Assembly: GCF_007860015.1 (NCBI RefSeq)
Contig: NZ_SJPS01000001.1
Span: forward strand, 868,001 to 932,000
DNA: 64,000 nucleotides
Direction of reading: 5' to 3'
Origin: Bythopirellula polymerisocia
Lineage (GTDB): Bacteria; Planctomycetota; Planctomycetia; Pirellulales; Lacipirellulaceae
Part shown: positions 18,741 to 28,201 of the stretch, piece after piece
Layout of the letters: each line of letters opens with the position of its first letter
Numbering within the stretch: position 1 is the stretch's first letter
Notes under the pieces: generated by a model
The model's database searches: none
Seen by the model: only the letters and a program-made list of their open reading frames with translations
Told to the model about the DNA's origin: nothing
Position numbers and translations under genes: made by a program

Positions 18741-19012
18741 ATCAACCTTTAAAACTTATATTTGTCACAAGGGAACGAGGGATTCCTCAAGAAACCGCCT
18801 TCGCCCCTTAATTATTACGTGTGGCGGCATTTCTGGCCACGTGGGATGTTGAGAAGCTCAGAAATCTGCGAAACCCTGCCTGTTTCCTGGCGCCAGTCCC
18901 TCTTGCACCCGGTATGCCTGTTGTGCGGGGGCATTCTGGACTAAAATCCGTCCCTTTAACCTCAAACTCATTGGCAACCGCCAAGCCCCATAATCCTTCG
19001 AGATAACTTGCC

Positions 19013-20104
19013 ATGGAAGCTGGAATCGTCGGTCTGCCGAACGTCGGGAAATCGACCTTATTCAATGCGTTAACTGCTGCGGGAATTGCTAGCGAAAACT
19101 ATCCCTTCTGCACGATCGAACCCAATGTGGGGGCTGTCGCTGTGCCCGATGCGAGGCTGGCCCGCATCGAGAAGCATATCCCCACCCAGAAAATTGTGCC
19201 GGCCGTGCTCAAACTGGTGGACATTGCAGGTATCGTCCGGGGTGCATCTGAAGGAGAGGGACTAGGCAATCAGTTTCTCTCTCACATCCGCGCCGTCGAC
19301 GCAATTCTGCATGTGGTTCGCTGTTTTGAAGAGTCCGACGTGATTCACGTCGAGGGCAGCGTCGACCCAATCCGCGATGTGGAAACCATCGACACGGAAC
19401 TAATGCTGGCTGACTTGCAGTCGGTCGAGTCGATGACCGAGCGGGCCACACGTACGGCACGCACAGGCGACAAAGACGCCAAGCTGCGGCTGGAAGTGCT
19501 AGCTGAATGTCAGAAGCTCTTGGCCGAAGGAAAACCCGCACGCGGTCTTGTCTATGAAGAGGCGAACCTTGCTAAAGCCTTCAAAGAATTGCAACTCTTG
19601 ACTGCCAAGCAGGTTCTCTACGTAGCTAACGTCGATGAGGAAGATCTATTGGGAACCGGAAAACATGTTATGGCACTTCGCGAACGGGCTACTGCTGAAG
19701 GGGGAGCCGTCGTTCCGGTTTGTGCACGATTGGAAGCAGAGCTCAGCGAACTCGACTCGGCCGAACGGGCCGAAATGCTCGAAAGCCTCGGCCTGAGCGA
19801 GCCGGCTTTGGCATCTCTGGCTCGTGCAGCCTACCAACTTTTGGGCCTGCAGAGTTTCTTCACCGCCGGCGAAAAAGAAATCCGCGCTTGGACGATCCCT
19901 GCGGGTGCCACAGCCCCGCAAGCCGCGGGGGTTATTCACACCGATTTCGAGCGAGGATTTATTCGCTGCGAAACCTACTCAGTCGACGACCTCGATCAAT
20001 ACGGCAGCGAAAAAGCAATCCGCGACGCCGGCAAAATGCGTATCGAAGGAAAGGGGTACATCATGCGCGACAGCGATGTATGTCATTTCTTGTTTAATGT
20101 GTGA
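19013..20104 (+). CDS. ychF: Redox-regulated ATPase/GTPase YchF
   Basis: A 363-residue TRAFAC P-loop protein of the universally conserved Obg-like YchF/OLA1 family. It begins [20 protein letters not shown] (G1), with [20 protein letters not shown] (G3) and NVDEEDLL replacing the usual NKxD, consistent with ATP preference in this family. The C-terminal TGS-like domain is intact ([17 protein letters not shown] text and [13 protein letters not shown]). It associates with ribosomes and oxidative stress responses in other bacteria. Divergent from the TPR gene across a 272-bp gap with no RNA gene visible. Confidence 0.97.
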   Translation: MEAGIVGLPNVGKSTLFNALTAAGIASENYPFCTIEPNVGAVAVPDARLARIEKHIPTQKIVPAVLKLVDIAGIVRGASEGEGLGNQFLSHIRAVDAILHVVRCFEESDVIHVEGSVDPIRDVETIDTELMLADLQSVESMTERATRTARTGDKDAKLRLEVLAECQKLLAEGKPARGLVYEEANLAKAFKELQLLTAKQVLYVANVDEEDLLGTGKHVMALRERATAEGGAVVPVCARLEAELSELDSAERAEMLESLGLSEPALASLARAAYQLLGLQSFFTAGEKEIRAWTIPAGATAPQAAGVIHTDFERGFIRCETYSVDDLDQYGSEKAIRDAGKMRIEGKGYIMRDSDVCHFLFNV

Positions 20105-20117
20105 AAACCCAGTTGGG

Positions 20118-20137
20118 CTGGTCGCTTAAGTGACCAG
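20118..20137 (+). terminator. Hairpin after ychF, possible terminator
   Basis: CTGGTC, then GCTTAAGT, then GACCAG: a near-complete 20-base palindrome with one G-T pair, 13 bp after the ychF stop. There is no T-run behind it, so it may only stabilise the 3' end. Confidence 0.35.
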
Positions 20138-20189
20138 TCCGAGTGACTCAGACTCAATCAATTGGTATCATGTTTTCAAGAGGGAAAGT

Positions 20190-21260
20190 ATGTCATTGGA
20201 ATACAAAGTGTTTATTCGGAGTTTAGTTTTTGTCGCGATCGTCTGCTTCGCCTCCCTTATTTGGTCCCAAGAATCTCAGCCCCTCATCTACCCTAAGCTT
20301 CTAAAGCCCGGGGACACGATCATGTTTGTCGCTCCTGCGGGGGAGCTTGATCGAGAACGAATGACGCTCGCCAAGAAGCGACTTGAAGAGCGGGGCTATC
20401 TTGTCAAAATGCGCGAAGATCTGTTTGCCAAGGATGGCTATTTGGCTGGGAGTGATGAGCGACGTGCCGAAGAATTAATGCAAGCTTTTCGCGATCCCGA
20501 AGTCGATGCCATATTTCCGGGGACAGGCGGCTATGGAGTCATGCGAATACTTGCACAACTTGATTACGACGTGATTCGTCAGAACCCAAAGCTGTTGATT
20601 GGTTTTAGTGACATCACTGGTCTACACGCGGCGTTGAATCGTCAGTCTGGATTGGTAACTTACCACAGTCCCAATCCGATGTGGGGGCTGGGCAGCCAAG
20701 ACAATTTGCAACCTTTTTCCTCCAAGTATTTCTTTCGAGCGGTTGAGGAGGGTCCTGAAAGTCAGCAGGATTACACCATTGAAATTCCTGCAGATGTTCC
20801 TCAACCTATTTCATTGGGGACGGGAACAGCCCGCGGACGACTCACTGGAGGCAATCTATCTTTGATCGCCGCTTTGGAAGGAACTCCTTATGCCGTTGAT
20901 ACGCAGGATGCCATTTTATTGATTGAAGATGTGAGCGAAGCTCCCTACCGAATCGACCGCATGCTGCGGCAATTGCAGCTTGCTGGAAAATTGCAGCCGC
21001 TTCGCGGTGCTATTCTAGGGCAGTTCACAAAGACCGAAGAACGCGAGAAAAATGAGGTCAAGAACCCTCGCTATTCTGCTGAGGGTGTTCTCAGACAGTA
21101 TTTCGAGCCACTGGGTATTCCCGTGTTGATGAATTTCCCCATCGGACACCACGAAATGAATTGCACATTACCCTTGGGGGGTGAAGTCGAGATCAATGCG
21201 GACAAGGGTACGTTGCGTGTGATCGGTAGCAATCAACACCTCGAAACTCCGAACGGTTAA
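20190..21260 (+). CDS. S66 LD-carboxypeptidase (LdcA/MccF-like), exported
   Basis: A 356-residue serine peptidase of family S66. The ATG at 20190 has AGAGGGA six bases upstream and opens a signal peptide (ending CFASLIWSQ). Catalytic signatures are visible: Ser in LIGFSDITGLH, Glu in LLIEDVSEAPYRIDRML, and His in FPIGHHEMNCTLPLG. The family trims D-amino acids from L,D peptide bonds in murein recycling (LdcA) or inactivates microcin C (MccF). The signal peptide suggests an envelope location, unlike cytoplasmic LdcA. The stop overlaps the convergent DUF1501 gene by 4 bp. Confidence 0.9.
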   Translation: MSLEYKVFIRSLVFVAIVCFASLIWSQESQPLIYPKLLKPGDTIMFVAPAGELDRERMTLAKKRLEERGYLVKMREDLFAKDGYLAGSDERRAEELMQAFRDPEVDAIFPGTGGYGVMRILAQLDYDVIRQNPKLLIGFSDITGLHAALNRQSGLVTYHSPNPMWGLGSQDNLQPFSSKYFFRAVEEGPESQQDYTIEIPADVPQPISLGTGTARGRLTGGNLSLIAALEGTPYAVDTQDAILLIEDVSEAPYRIDRMLRQLQLAGKLQPLRGAILGQFTKTEEREKNEVKNPRYSAEGVLRQYFEPLGIPVLMNFPIGHHEMNCTLPLGGEVEINADKGTLRVIGSNQHLETPNG

Positions 21261-22561
21261 CCAAACAATTCGGTGATCACTTCCCCTCCATCGACTAACT
21301 TGATGGGGCGGCCCACACGGCTAATATTTTCCTCATCGGGGTCGATGTTGAGCGTGTGATAAATCGAACGAAAGAAGTCCGTGATCAGCACAGGACGCTC
21401 GGTCACCTTCGTGCCGGCATCGTTGGTCGCTCCGATGACTTGCCCGCCGCGAACGCCTCCTCCAGCAAGTACAGCATTGAATGCCCGTGGGAAATGATCC
21501 CTCCCTGCACGAGGATTGATCTTGGGGGTGCGGCCAAATTCGCCGAGCCACACGACCAGTGTCTTATCCAACATGCCTCGCTGCTTGAGATCACCGATGA
21601 GCGCAGCCATCGGCTGATCGATCTGGCCTGTCAACTCGCGGGTGCGATTGAAGCCGTCGAGGTGTGTGTCCCAACCGTTGGAAACCACCTCAACAAACGT
21701 CACTCCTTGTTCCACCAGCCGCCGGGCCATCATGCAACCCGCGGCGAACTCGCCCTGACCATAGCTTTCGCGAAGTGAAGCCGGTTCCTTCTCCAGGTCA
21801 AACGCATCCATTCCGGGACTCATGATCATGTCTGAAGCACTCTCGACCAGCTTTCGATGGTCGGCAACTATCTCCGAGCCACCGCTCACGGCAAAAGTGT
21901 TCTCCAAGGAATCAAGGAGCCTGAGGCGTCGGTGGTACCGCCCGCTGTCGGAGAGTGGCTTAGTGTTGTCTGGTGGACGATTGGCGGATCGCAACACGAG
22001 CGGATCATAATCAACCCCTAGGAAACCGCCACCGCCGGAGTTGGCAAGTCGACCGCCGATGCGCACGAAATTCGGGAGTTGGTTGGCAGCGTTGCCAATC
22101 TGATGGGCCACATTCGATCCCAGTGAGGGGAAGTTCACCCCTCCCATAGGCAAATAACCATGATGCAATAAGTACGTTGCCCGTTGATGATTTCCCTCTT
22201 TGCTCGTCATCGAGCGAACAATCGCCAAGTCGTCCATCACCCGTGCACAATACGGCAAGTTTTCGGCGATCTGAATCCCCGAAACACTGGTGCCGATGGC
22301 CTTGGTTTCACCGCCATTGTCATGGTTCGGTTTGGGGCTGAAGGTTTCGAATTGTGACGGGCCCCCCTGCATCCAAAGCAAGATGCACGCCATACCCTGC
22401 GAACGCATTTGATCGGCAGAAGCAGCGATTGCGTCGGTCCAACTCCAGGAACCTGCAGCCAAGCTTGCCGCAGCGATGTTGCGTAGAAAATCACGTCGCC
22501 GAATTACACGTCCCTGCCGAGTAGCAACGTTAGTCAAGTGCTGTAGTGAGGTTGTGTTCAT
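21257..22561 (-). CDS. DUF1501 protein with Tat signal
   Basis: 434 residues of the DUF1501 family, which is expanded in planctomycetes and related to alkaline-phosphatase-like sulfatases. It starts with a twin-arginine type signal (RRRDFLRNIAAASLAAGSW). Family blocks such as LWMQGGPSQFETF, GWDTHLDGFNRTRE, VWLGEFGRTPKINP and GRDHFPRAFNAVLAGGG are all present. It lies 12 bp after the DUF1549/DUF1553 gene, its usual partner. Their joint role is still unknown. GAGAG precedes the ATG. Confidence 0.92.
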   Translation of the reverse strand: MNTTSLQHLTNVATRQGRVIRRRDFLRNIAAASLAAGSWSWTDAIAASADQMRSQGMACILLWMQGGPSQFETFSPKPNHDNGGETKAIGTSVSGIQIAENLPYCARVMDDLAIVRSMTSKEGNHQRATYLLHHGYLPMGGVNFPSLGSNVAHQIGNAANQLPNFVRIGGRLANSGGGGFLGVDYDPLVLRSANRPPDNTKPLSDSGRYHRRLRLLDSLENTFAVSGGSEIVADHRKLVESASDMIMSPGMDAFDLEKEPASLRESYGQGEFAAGCMMARRLVEQGVTFVEVVSNGWDTHLDGFNRTRELTGQIDQPMAALIGDLKQRGMLDKTLVVWLGEFGRTPKINPRAGRDHFPRAFNAVLAGGGVRGGQVIGATNDAGTKVTERPVLITDFFRSIYHTLNIDPDEENISRVGRPIKLVDGGEVITELFG

Positions 22562-22573
22562 GGCGATTGCTCT

Positions 22574-24163
22574 CTATCTCCGGTGCTGAAACTCAGCAGA
22601 ATTCACCAGCGACCAGGCCAAGTCTTCAAATGCCACCTCGCGTTTCATTCCCTCTTGGCGAAGTGCCTTCACAATTTCGAGTTCCTCAGAAGTGGGCACC
22701 CTGCCTAGGCAACGTAGAAATAACTCCGTGGTAAGTTCTTCGTCCTGCTTAATCTCACGAATCAACTCTGGCAAGACACTCCCCTTCTTACCGCGGAACA
22801 GGAGATTCACATCCATTGAATTCATCAGTGCCAAGACTTGGGGAATCGACGACACCGCTTCCTCCCGGTTGATACTCGGGTCATAGGCAAAGGCCTCTGC
22901 GAATCGACCCCGTGGAGCCGCCTGCGGACGCTGGGGTCTCCGACCTCGAGGAGGATTCTCCTCTGGTGCGTTAAATGCTGAAAGCAGGGCATTATAGAGT
23001 TGATCGCTCCGCAAACGTTGGGGCACGTTCGCAACGAACGGCGTGCCGTCCGTCTCGCGCCGTGGTCGCGATTCTCTCTGATAAGCCTCAGTTTGGCAGA
23101 TCGTCTTCATGAGCCACTTCAGATCGTAGCCACTCTCCTTGAACTTGCGACTCAGCAGCTTCACCGCAGTAGGAGCGACAGTCGTGCGGTCGGGACCAAT
23201 ATCGTCCACGCTCGGATAGAAGCCTTCTCCCACCAACTCCGCCCACATCCTATTCACCAGTGCCGTCGCAAACCATTCGTTCTCAGTCAACCACTGGGCC
23301 AACTGCAATCGACGGGCGGAGTCGCTAGTCCCCCAAGGGACCTTCGCGCTGGTTAGGAAAAATTTCGGCTCCATCTGGGTACCCGGTGCTTGCGGGTCTT
23401 CAAGATCGGGCATTTTATGTTCGGCGGTTGGGAATCGCTCATTCTTGGGCGGTTTGCGACCAAAGCGATCAGTGCCAATCACTTCAAAACTTCGACTCGT
23501 GAGGTCGCGTACCGGCCGAACCGCAATTCGCGGAAAAAAGGCCGCCAGTTCGTGGAACTGCTCGCGCTTCCAGCGATCATAGGGATGGTCGTGGCACTGG
23601 GCGCATTGAATTTGGATGCCCAAGAAAATCCGTGAGACCTCGGCAGTCGTCTCCTCCGTCATGCCATCTTGAGCCATCATGATGGCTGTTCCGCCATTCT
23701 CGCGCACATCACCGTGCGCGGTAATGAATTCAGTAGCAATCTCGCTCCAAGGGCGGCCCTCGTTCAGCCATTCCGTAAGATCGGTCTCCATAGTCCCGGC
23801 AGCAATTTCAGCGCGTTCATCGACCGCGCGAAAAAAAACGACGTCTCGCCAATAGCGGGCCCAATTTTGTCCAAAATGTGGATCGGCCAACAGGCGTGCT
23901 ACCAATGTCTCGCGCTTATCTTCGGCTGGATCGAGTACGAAGGACGTCACTTCCTCTGGTGAGGGAATGTCTCCCACCACATCGAGCCAAGCCCGACGCA
24001 CGAACGTATAGTCGTCGGTTCGAGGAGCCAACTCCGTCTCCTCATCAAAGACATCGTTCTGAATCGCTTGATCAATCCGCTTCGCGAGTCGCCCCGGAGA
24101 TTCTGCCTTTGCGAGGGGAGCCCAAAGCAAAAGCAGCAACATGAATAGATCGACACGCAACAT
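22574..24163 (-). CDS. DUF1549/DUF1553 secreted protein
   Basis: 529 residues from the ATG that opens a signal peptide (MLRVDLFMLLLLLWAPLAKA, AGG upstream). The DUF1549 part (residues about 30-230) has FVRRAWLDVVGDIPSPEEV and the characteristic QCAQCHDHPYDRW motif. DUF1553 (about 260-520) follows, with NRMWAELVGEGFYPSVDDI and LMKTICQTEAYQ. The family is very abundant in planctomycetes and usually sits directly before a DUF1501 gene, as here. Many relatives also carry a cytochrome c-like domain (PSCyt1), absent in this one. Its function is not known. Confidence 0.92.
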   Translation of the reverse strand: MLRVDLFMLLLLLWAPLAKAESPGRLAKRIDQAIQNDVFDEETELAPRTDDYTFVRRAWLDVVGDIPSPEEVTSFVLDPAEDKRETLVARLLADPHFGQNWARYWRDVVFFRAVDERAEIAAGTMETDLTEWLNEGRPWSEIATEFITAHGDVRENGGTAIMMAQDGMTEETTAEVSRIFLGIQIQCAQCHDHPYDRWKREQFHELAAFFPRIAVRPVRDLTSRSFEVIGTDRFGRKPPKNERFPTAEHKMPDLEDPQAPGTQMEPKFFLTSAKVPWGTSDSARRLQLAQWLTENEWFATALVNRMWAELVGEGFYPSVDDIGPDRTTVAPTAVKLLSRKFKESGYDLKWLMKTICQTEAYQRESRPRRETDGTPFVANVPQRLRSDQLYNALLSAFNAPEENPPRGRRPQRPQAAPRGRFAEAFAYDPSINREEAVSSIPQVLALMNSMDVNLLFRGKKGSVLPELIREIKQDEELTTELFLRCLGRVPTSEELEIVKALRQEGMKREVAFEDLAWSLVNSAEFQHRR

Positions 24164-24272
24164 GAGAAAACCTAGAGAGCTGGTAGGAATCGCTACTTCC
24201 AATACTAACCCCGTTCACAGGATTGGGTATCGCAGTCAGGCAGGAAAGGCTGAAATTCTGCCGAATTCATAG

Positions 24273-24304
24273 AAAAAGCCAGTCCCACACAAGTGAGACT
24301 GGCT
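24273..24304 (-). terminator. Rho-independent terminator after rpsI
   Basis: Read on the minus strand: AGCCAGTCTCAC, loop TTGT, GTGGGACTGGCT, then TTTTT. A 12-bp stem with one G-T pair ends 28 bp beyond the rpsI stop, marking the end of the rplM-rpsI transcript. Confidence 0.9.
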
Positions 24305-24331
24305 GGCTGATTTTCTGAAGTCTTTACAGAT

Positions 24332-24730
24332 TTACCGTTTCGAGAACTGGGTTCCACGACGAGCACCGTGCAGACCAGGCTTTTTGCGCTCCTTCATACG
24401 GGAATCGCGAGACAGGAAGTTCCTCTCTCGTAACTTTGGCTCTAGGTCGCTGTCGTGCTTCATCAGGGCACGAGCTATCCCCTGCATGCAGGCTCCCGCT
24501 TGGCCAGTCGTACCACCCCCGTGGACGCGGATAGTCACATCCACACCGTCGCGAACCTCGCAATGATCCAAAGGTGCGAGGACCGCGTTACGATCCTGCG
24601 GCACACGAAAGAATTCGTCCAACTCGCGACTGTTGATGGTGATCTTGCCGCTACCTGCGCGAACTCGAACCCGAGCAACCGAGGTCTTGCGACGTCCAGT
24701 ACCCAGGGCTTCTTCGACAACTGCTGCCAT
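24332..24730 (-). CDS. rpsI: 30S ribosomal protein S9
   Basis: 132 residues with the S9 signatures: GRRKTSVARVRVRAGSGKIT, GGGTTGQAGACMQGIARAL and the basic C-terminal tail ending GTQFSKR that reaches the P-site tRNA. AAGGAA lies 7 bases before the ATG. It follows rplM by 47 bp, the conserved bacterial pair. Confidence 0.98.
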   Translation of the reverse strand: MAAVVEEALGTGRRKTSVARVRVRAGSGKITINSRELDEFFRVPQDRNAVLAPLDHCEVRDGVDVTIRVHGGGTTGQAGACMQGIARALMKHDSDLEPKLRERNFLSRDSRMKERKKPGLHGARRGTQFSKR

Positions 24731-24777
24731 AAATGATTTCCTTGAATTCGATGAAACGTTCCGCGATTAGTGGACCG

Positions 24778-25221
24778 TTATGCTTTGATTGCCAATTCAG
24801 TTGGTTCGGGTTGCTGAGCCGTGTGGGGATGTTCGGTGCCAGCATAAACCTTCAGCTTGCTTAGCATGTTGCGAGCAAGCTTATTCTTGGGGAGCATCCG
24901 GCGGACAGCTTCTTCAAGAATCAGTGCTGGATTCTTTTCGAGCCGAACACCCGCGCTCACGGTCCGCTGCCGGGTGTAGCCCGTGTACCAAGCGTACTTC
25001 TTGTTTTCCCACTTCTTACCGGTGAAGGCAATTTTCTCCGCATTCACCACTACGACGTAATCGCCCGTGTCAACATGCGGAGTATAGGTGGGCCGATGTT
25101 TCCCCATGAGAATCATGGCGATCTCAGAAGCCAGCCGTCCAACAATCTTGTCGGTTGCATCCACCAGCAACCACTTTTGCTCGACCTCGCCGGTTTTGGC
25201 CATGTAAGTTTTTGTCTGCAC
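24778..25221 (-). CDS. rplM: 50S ribosomal protein L13
   Basis: L13 family protein with [49 protein letters not shown] and [13 protein letters not shown] prefer the GTG at 25221, which gives a 147-residue protein beginning MQTKTYMAK like other L13s and has GGCGAG upstream. A GTG five codons earlier has no Shine-Dalgarno, and the ATG six codons later would cut the KTY start. First gene of the rplM-rpsI pair. Confidence 0.97.
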   Translation of the reverse strand: MQTKTYMAKTGEVEQKWLLVDATDKIVGRLASEIAMILMGKHRPTYTPHVDTGDYVVVVNAEKIAFTGKKWENKKYAWYTGYTRQRTVSAGVRLEKNPALILEEAVRRMLPKNKLARNMLSKLKVYAGTEHPHTAQQPEPTELAIKA

Positions 25222-25416
25222 TTGAATTCTCGCCACTTAGTTTTTCGTAAGTCGTTGTATTTCGTAGATCGTACCAGTCGGCTTGCCTGAGCAAAACCTC
25301 CTGCGGTTTAGAACCCACTAATTTACAGCGGAATCGATATGCAGACAAGGGTGAGAAACGATATCTAGACGCATCAGCAAGAGTAACCAACCAAAGGCAC
25401 AAGAAGGCCTATTAGG

Positions 25417-25641
25417 CTATTTTTTCCGCATTCTCCCCCGCCCCATCCACAGGGCCAAGGCCCATAGGCCGAGGAATCCCCCGGTGGTGGCGGCCACGAC
25501 CCATAATTTGCGGCGGTCGTGGCCAGGGTTTCCTCCCGCTGGGGCCTGGTAAGCTCCCCATGCCAGCAACAAGCCCCAGACTGCCAACGCGCCGGCTATA
25601 AGAATCAGTGGCAACCAGCGGTAATTGGGTTTCTCGGCCAT
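25417..25641 (-). CDS. Small two-TM membrane protein
   Basis: 74 residues with two membrane segments (WLPLILIAGALAVWGLLLAW at about 9-28 and LWVVAATTGGFLGLWALALW at about 46-65) and a basic tail (GRGRMRKK). A polar loop with GNPGHDRRK joins them. It is divergent from ald and lies about 195 bp upstream of rplM on the same strand. No family recognised. Confidence 0.65.
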   Translation of the reverse strand: MAEKPNYRWLPLILIAGALAVWGLLLAWGAYQAPAGGNPGHDRRKLWVVAATTGGFLGLWALALWMGRGRMRKK

Positions 25642-25796
25642 CTGACTTTCAGGCTTCTGTGGGTTTAGCGCAAAGTTATCACTGTCTTGCGCGGTCTGCT
25701 AGGCACAATAAAGCGAACCGCGTATCGTAGGAGAAATTAAACAAGTCCCCCGTCATTCTCACGCACGAACTCCCTTTCGGCCAGGAGTAATTTCCC

Positions 25797-26909
25797 ATGA
25801 TCATCGGCGTCCCCAAGGAAATCAAACTAGACGAGTATCGCGTAGCGATGCTCCCCGTAGGTGTGGAAGAACTTACCCGTCGTGGCCATAAGGTGCTCAT
25901 CGAGCAAGGTGCCGGGCTTGGGTCAGGTCTTGCCGATCATGATTACCTGGAAAACGGTTGCGAGATGGTAGACGAAGCCGCGGAAATCTTTGCGCGTGCC
26001 GACATGATCGTGAAGGTCAAAGAACCGATGCCAGCGGAATGGTCCCTGATTCGCCCGGGACAGATTGTCTTCACTTATTTCCACTTCGCCGCCGATCGGG
26101 AATTGACCGAGGCTATCCTGGCAACCAATTGCACGGCCGTGGCCTACGAAACGCTTGCCGACGACCAGGGACGGCTCCCACTGTTAACCCCCATGAGCGA
26201 AGTTGCGGGGCGCATGAGCATCCAGGAAGGGGCCAAGTATCTCGAACGCCCGCAGATGGGCCGTGGCATCTTGCTAGGCGGTGTCCCCGGCGTGGCGCCA
26301 GCTTGGATCACTGTGCTTGGAGGTGGCGTCGTCGGCGCGAACGCCGCGAAGATTGCTGCAGGCTTTCATGCCAATGTTTCCATTCTCGACATCAACATGG
26401 ACCGCCTCCGCTACCTCGACGATGTGATGCCCCCCAATGTGGATGTCCTTTTCAGCGACCGCCACACGATTCGAAAACAACTGGAGCGTGCCGACTTGGT
26501 TGTCGGTGCCGTACTTATCCCCGGCGCCAAGGCGCCACGGCTCGTCGAACGCGAAGACCTCAAACGGATGCAACCCGGAAGCGTGATCATCGATGTCGCG
26601 ATTGACCAGGGAGGATGCATCGAAACCTCCAAACCCACGTCCCACAGCAATCCCACCTACATCGTCGACGACGTACTCCATTACTGTGTGACCAACATGC
26701 CGGGGGCGGTCGGTCGCACTAGCACCTATGCCCTCTGCAATGTAACACTCCCCTACGTGATCCAAATCGCTCAACAAGGAATTGACACTGCCGCTCAGGC
26801 CTCCAAGCCAATCGCTCGAGCCATCAACATGCAGGCAGGGAAGGTTACCAACCAAGCCGTCGCCGAGACATTTGAACTCCCCTGTGCAGACTTGTTTGCG
26901 AAGAAATAA
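25797..26909 (+). CDS. ald: Alanine dehydrogenase
   Basis: A 370-residue NAD-dependent L-alanine dehydrogenase, full length, interconverting alanine and pyruvate plus ammonia. Signatures: MIIGVPKEIKLDEYRVAMLP, the GAGLGSG loop, VKVKEPMPAEW with the pyruvate-binding Lys, the Rossmann fingerprint VLGGGVVGANAAKIA, and MPGAVGRTSTYAL at the end. AGGAG lies 9 bases before the ATG. It is followed by mtnA and a ThDP decarboxylase on the same strand with gaps of about 100 bp each. Confidence 0.97.
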   Translation: MIIGVPKEIKLDEYRVAMLPVGVEELTRRGHKVLIEQGAGLGSGLADHDYLENGCEMVDEAAEIFARADMIVKVKEPMPAEWSLIRPGQIVFTYFHFAADRELTEAILATNCTAVAYETLADDQGRLPLLTPMSEVAGRMSIQEGAKYLERPQMGRGILLGGVPGVAPAWITVLGGGVVGANAAKIAAGFHANVSILDINMDRLRYLDDVMPPNVDVLFSDRHTIRKQLERADLVVGAVLIPGAKAPRLVEREDLKRMQPGSVIIDVAIDQGGCIETSKPTSHSNPTYIVDDVLHYCVTNMPGAVGRTSTYALCNVTLPYVIQIAQQGIDTAAQASKPIARAINMQAGKVTNQAVAETFELPCADLFAKK

Positions 26910-26952
26910 TTAGAATCCGAGTTATTTCGTTTCTGTCATCCCAATAGAATGC

Positions 26953-26999
26953 ATCTGCGTAGATCCGCCCAATCAGCGTTCATCAGCGTCTAATTTCTT
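26953..26999. repeat. Degenerate GCGT/ATCxGCGT word repeat, copy 1
   Basis: The gap before mtnA holds repeated short words (ATCTGCGT, ATCCGCC, ATCAGCGTTC, ATCAGCGTC) ending in GCGTCTAATTTCTT. The same 14-mer and word pattern stand in the gap before the next gene. Confidence 0.6.
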
Positions 27000-27009
27000 C
27001 TCATCAAAC

Positions 27010-28086
27010 ATGACCCAACCAATCCCCACGCTCCACTGGCAAGGCGACATCGAAGGAACGCTTGTCCTGCTGGATCAAAAACTTCTCCCCACCAAAACCG
27101 AGCTGGTCGTTTGCACAAACGTGGATGAAGTCTGGATTGCGATCCAGGAACTGAGCGTGCGCGGTGCCCCGGCAATCGGCATTGCGGCAGCCTACGGCGT
27201 TTGCCTCGGTGCACAAGTTGCCCTCGACACTGAATTGCAACCCATGCAGTCTCGCATTCGCCAGGTCTGCGACTACCTCGCCGAAAGTCGCCCCACAGCA
27301 GTCAATCTCACCTGGGCACTCGCGAGGATGCGCACTGTCGCTGAGCAAGCCAGTGACTGCAATCCGCGCGAGCTGGCGGAAGCACTGTTAGCCGAGGCCC
27401 GCGCGATCCATGCCGAAGACGCCCAGATGTGCGCCGACATCGGGCGACACGGTGCCGACCTGCTAGCGGAATTACCGGTCGGAGCGGGCATTCTCACTCA
27501 CTGCAACGCCGGCGCCTTGGCGACCGGAGGCCAGGGAACTGCTCTCTCGGTCATTTTCGAACTCGCCAATCGCGACAAACATCCCCGTGTGTGGGTCGAC
27601 GAAACCCGTCCGCTCCTGCAAGGAGCACGCCTCACCACATGGGAATTGATGCAGCGCGACATCGAGTGTACCCTCATTTGCGATTCCGCGGCCGCCCATG
27701 TAATGGCTGCCGGGCAGGTTCAGTTGGTCATCACCGGCGCCGACCGCATCGCGGCCAACGGCGATGCCGCCAACAAGATCGGCACCTATGGAGTGGCCGT
27801 CCACGCAAGGTCGCATGGTATCCCTTTTTACATCGCAGCCCCGACCAGCACATTCGATCTATCGATCGCCAACGGCAGTCAGATCCCCATCGAACAACGA
27901 AGTGGCCAAGAAGTGGTCCAAGGTTTTGGCACCGCAACCGCCCCGACAGGCGTAGCCGTCTACAATCCCGCTTTTGACATGACCCCCGCCGAACTGATCT
28001 CGGGTATTATTACGGAACTGGGAGTCATTCTGTCCCCCACTCAAGAACGCATAGCTCCAATAGTTCATCCAGGAGGAAAGAAATAG
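27010..28086 (+). CDS. mtnA: S-methyl-5-thioribose-1-phosphate isomerase
   Basis: A 358-residue eIF2B-like isomerase of the methionine salvage pathway, converting methylthioribose 1-phosphate to methylthioribulose 1-phosphate. Family marks: LSVRGAPAIGIAAAYG, the catalytic Cys in ILTHCNAGALAT, WVDETRPLLQGARLT, and the catalytic Asp in ITGADRIAANGDAANKIGTY. No Shine-Dalgarno is visible before the ATG. Other salvage genes (mtnN, mtnP, mtnB-D) are not in the window. Confidence 0.96.
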   Translation: MTQPIPTLHWQGDIEGTLVLLDQKLLPTKTELVVCTNVDEVWIAIQELSVRGAPAIGIAAAYGVCLGAQVALDTELQPMQSRIRQVCDYLAESRPTAVNLTWALARMRTVAEQASDCNPRELAEALLAEARAIHAEDAQMCADIGRHGADLLAELPVGAGILTHCNAGALATGGQGTALSVIFELANRDKHPRVWVDETRPLLQGARLTTWELMQRDIECTLICDSAAAHVMAAGQVQLVITGADRIAANGDAANKIGTYGVAVHARSHGIPFYIAAPTSTFDLSIANGSQIPIEQRSGQEVVQGFGTATAPTGVAVYNPAFDMTPAELISGIITELGVILSPTQERIAPIVHPGGKK

Positions 28087-28104
28087 AACACAGATGAACG
28101 CTTG

Positions 28105-28194
28105 AATTGCGGATTCACGCGGATCGATGCGTAGAATTTCAATGCCATCCGCGCTGATCCGCTAAATCCGCGTTTCTCCGCGTCTAATTTCTTA
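28105..28194. repeat. Degenerate GCGT/ATCCGCG word repeat, copy 2
   Basis: Nearly the whole gap between mtnA and the decarboxylase gene consists of words such as GCGGATTCACGCGGATCG, CATCCGCGCTGATCCGC and AATCCGCGTTTCTCCGCGTC. It ends in the 14-mer GCGTCTAATTTCTT shared with 26986-26999. Confidence 0.65.
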
Positions 28195-28201
28195 CTGAAC
28201 C

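Noticed and set aside
23580..23620. CxxCH in the DUF1549 protein read as a cytochrome c heme site
   Set aside because: QCAQCHDHP is a normal conserved motif of DUF1549 proteins and no cytochrome domain is present.
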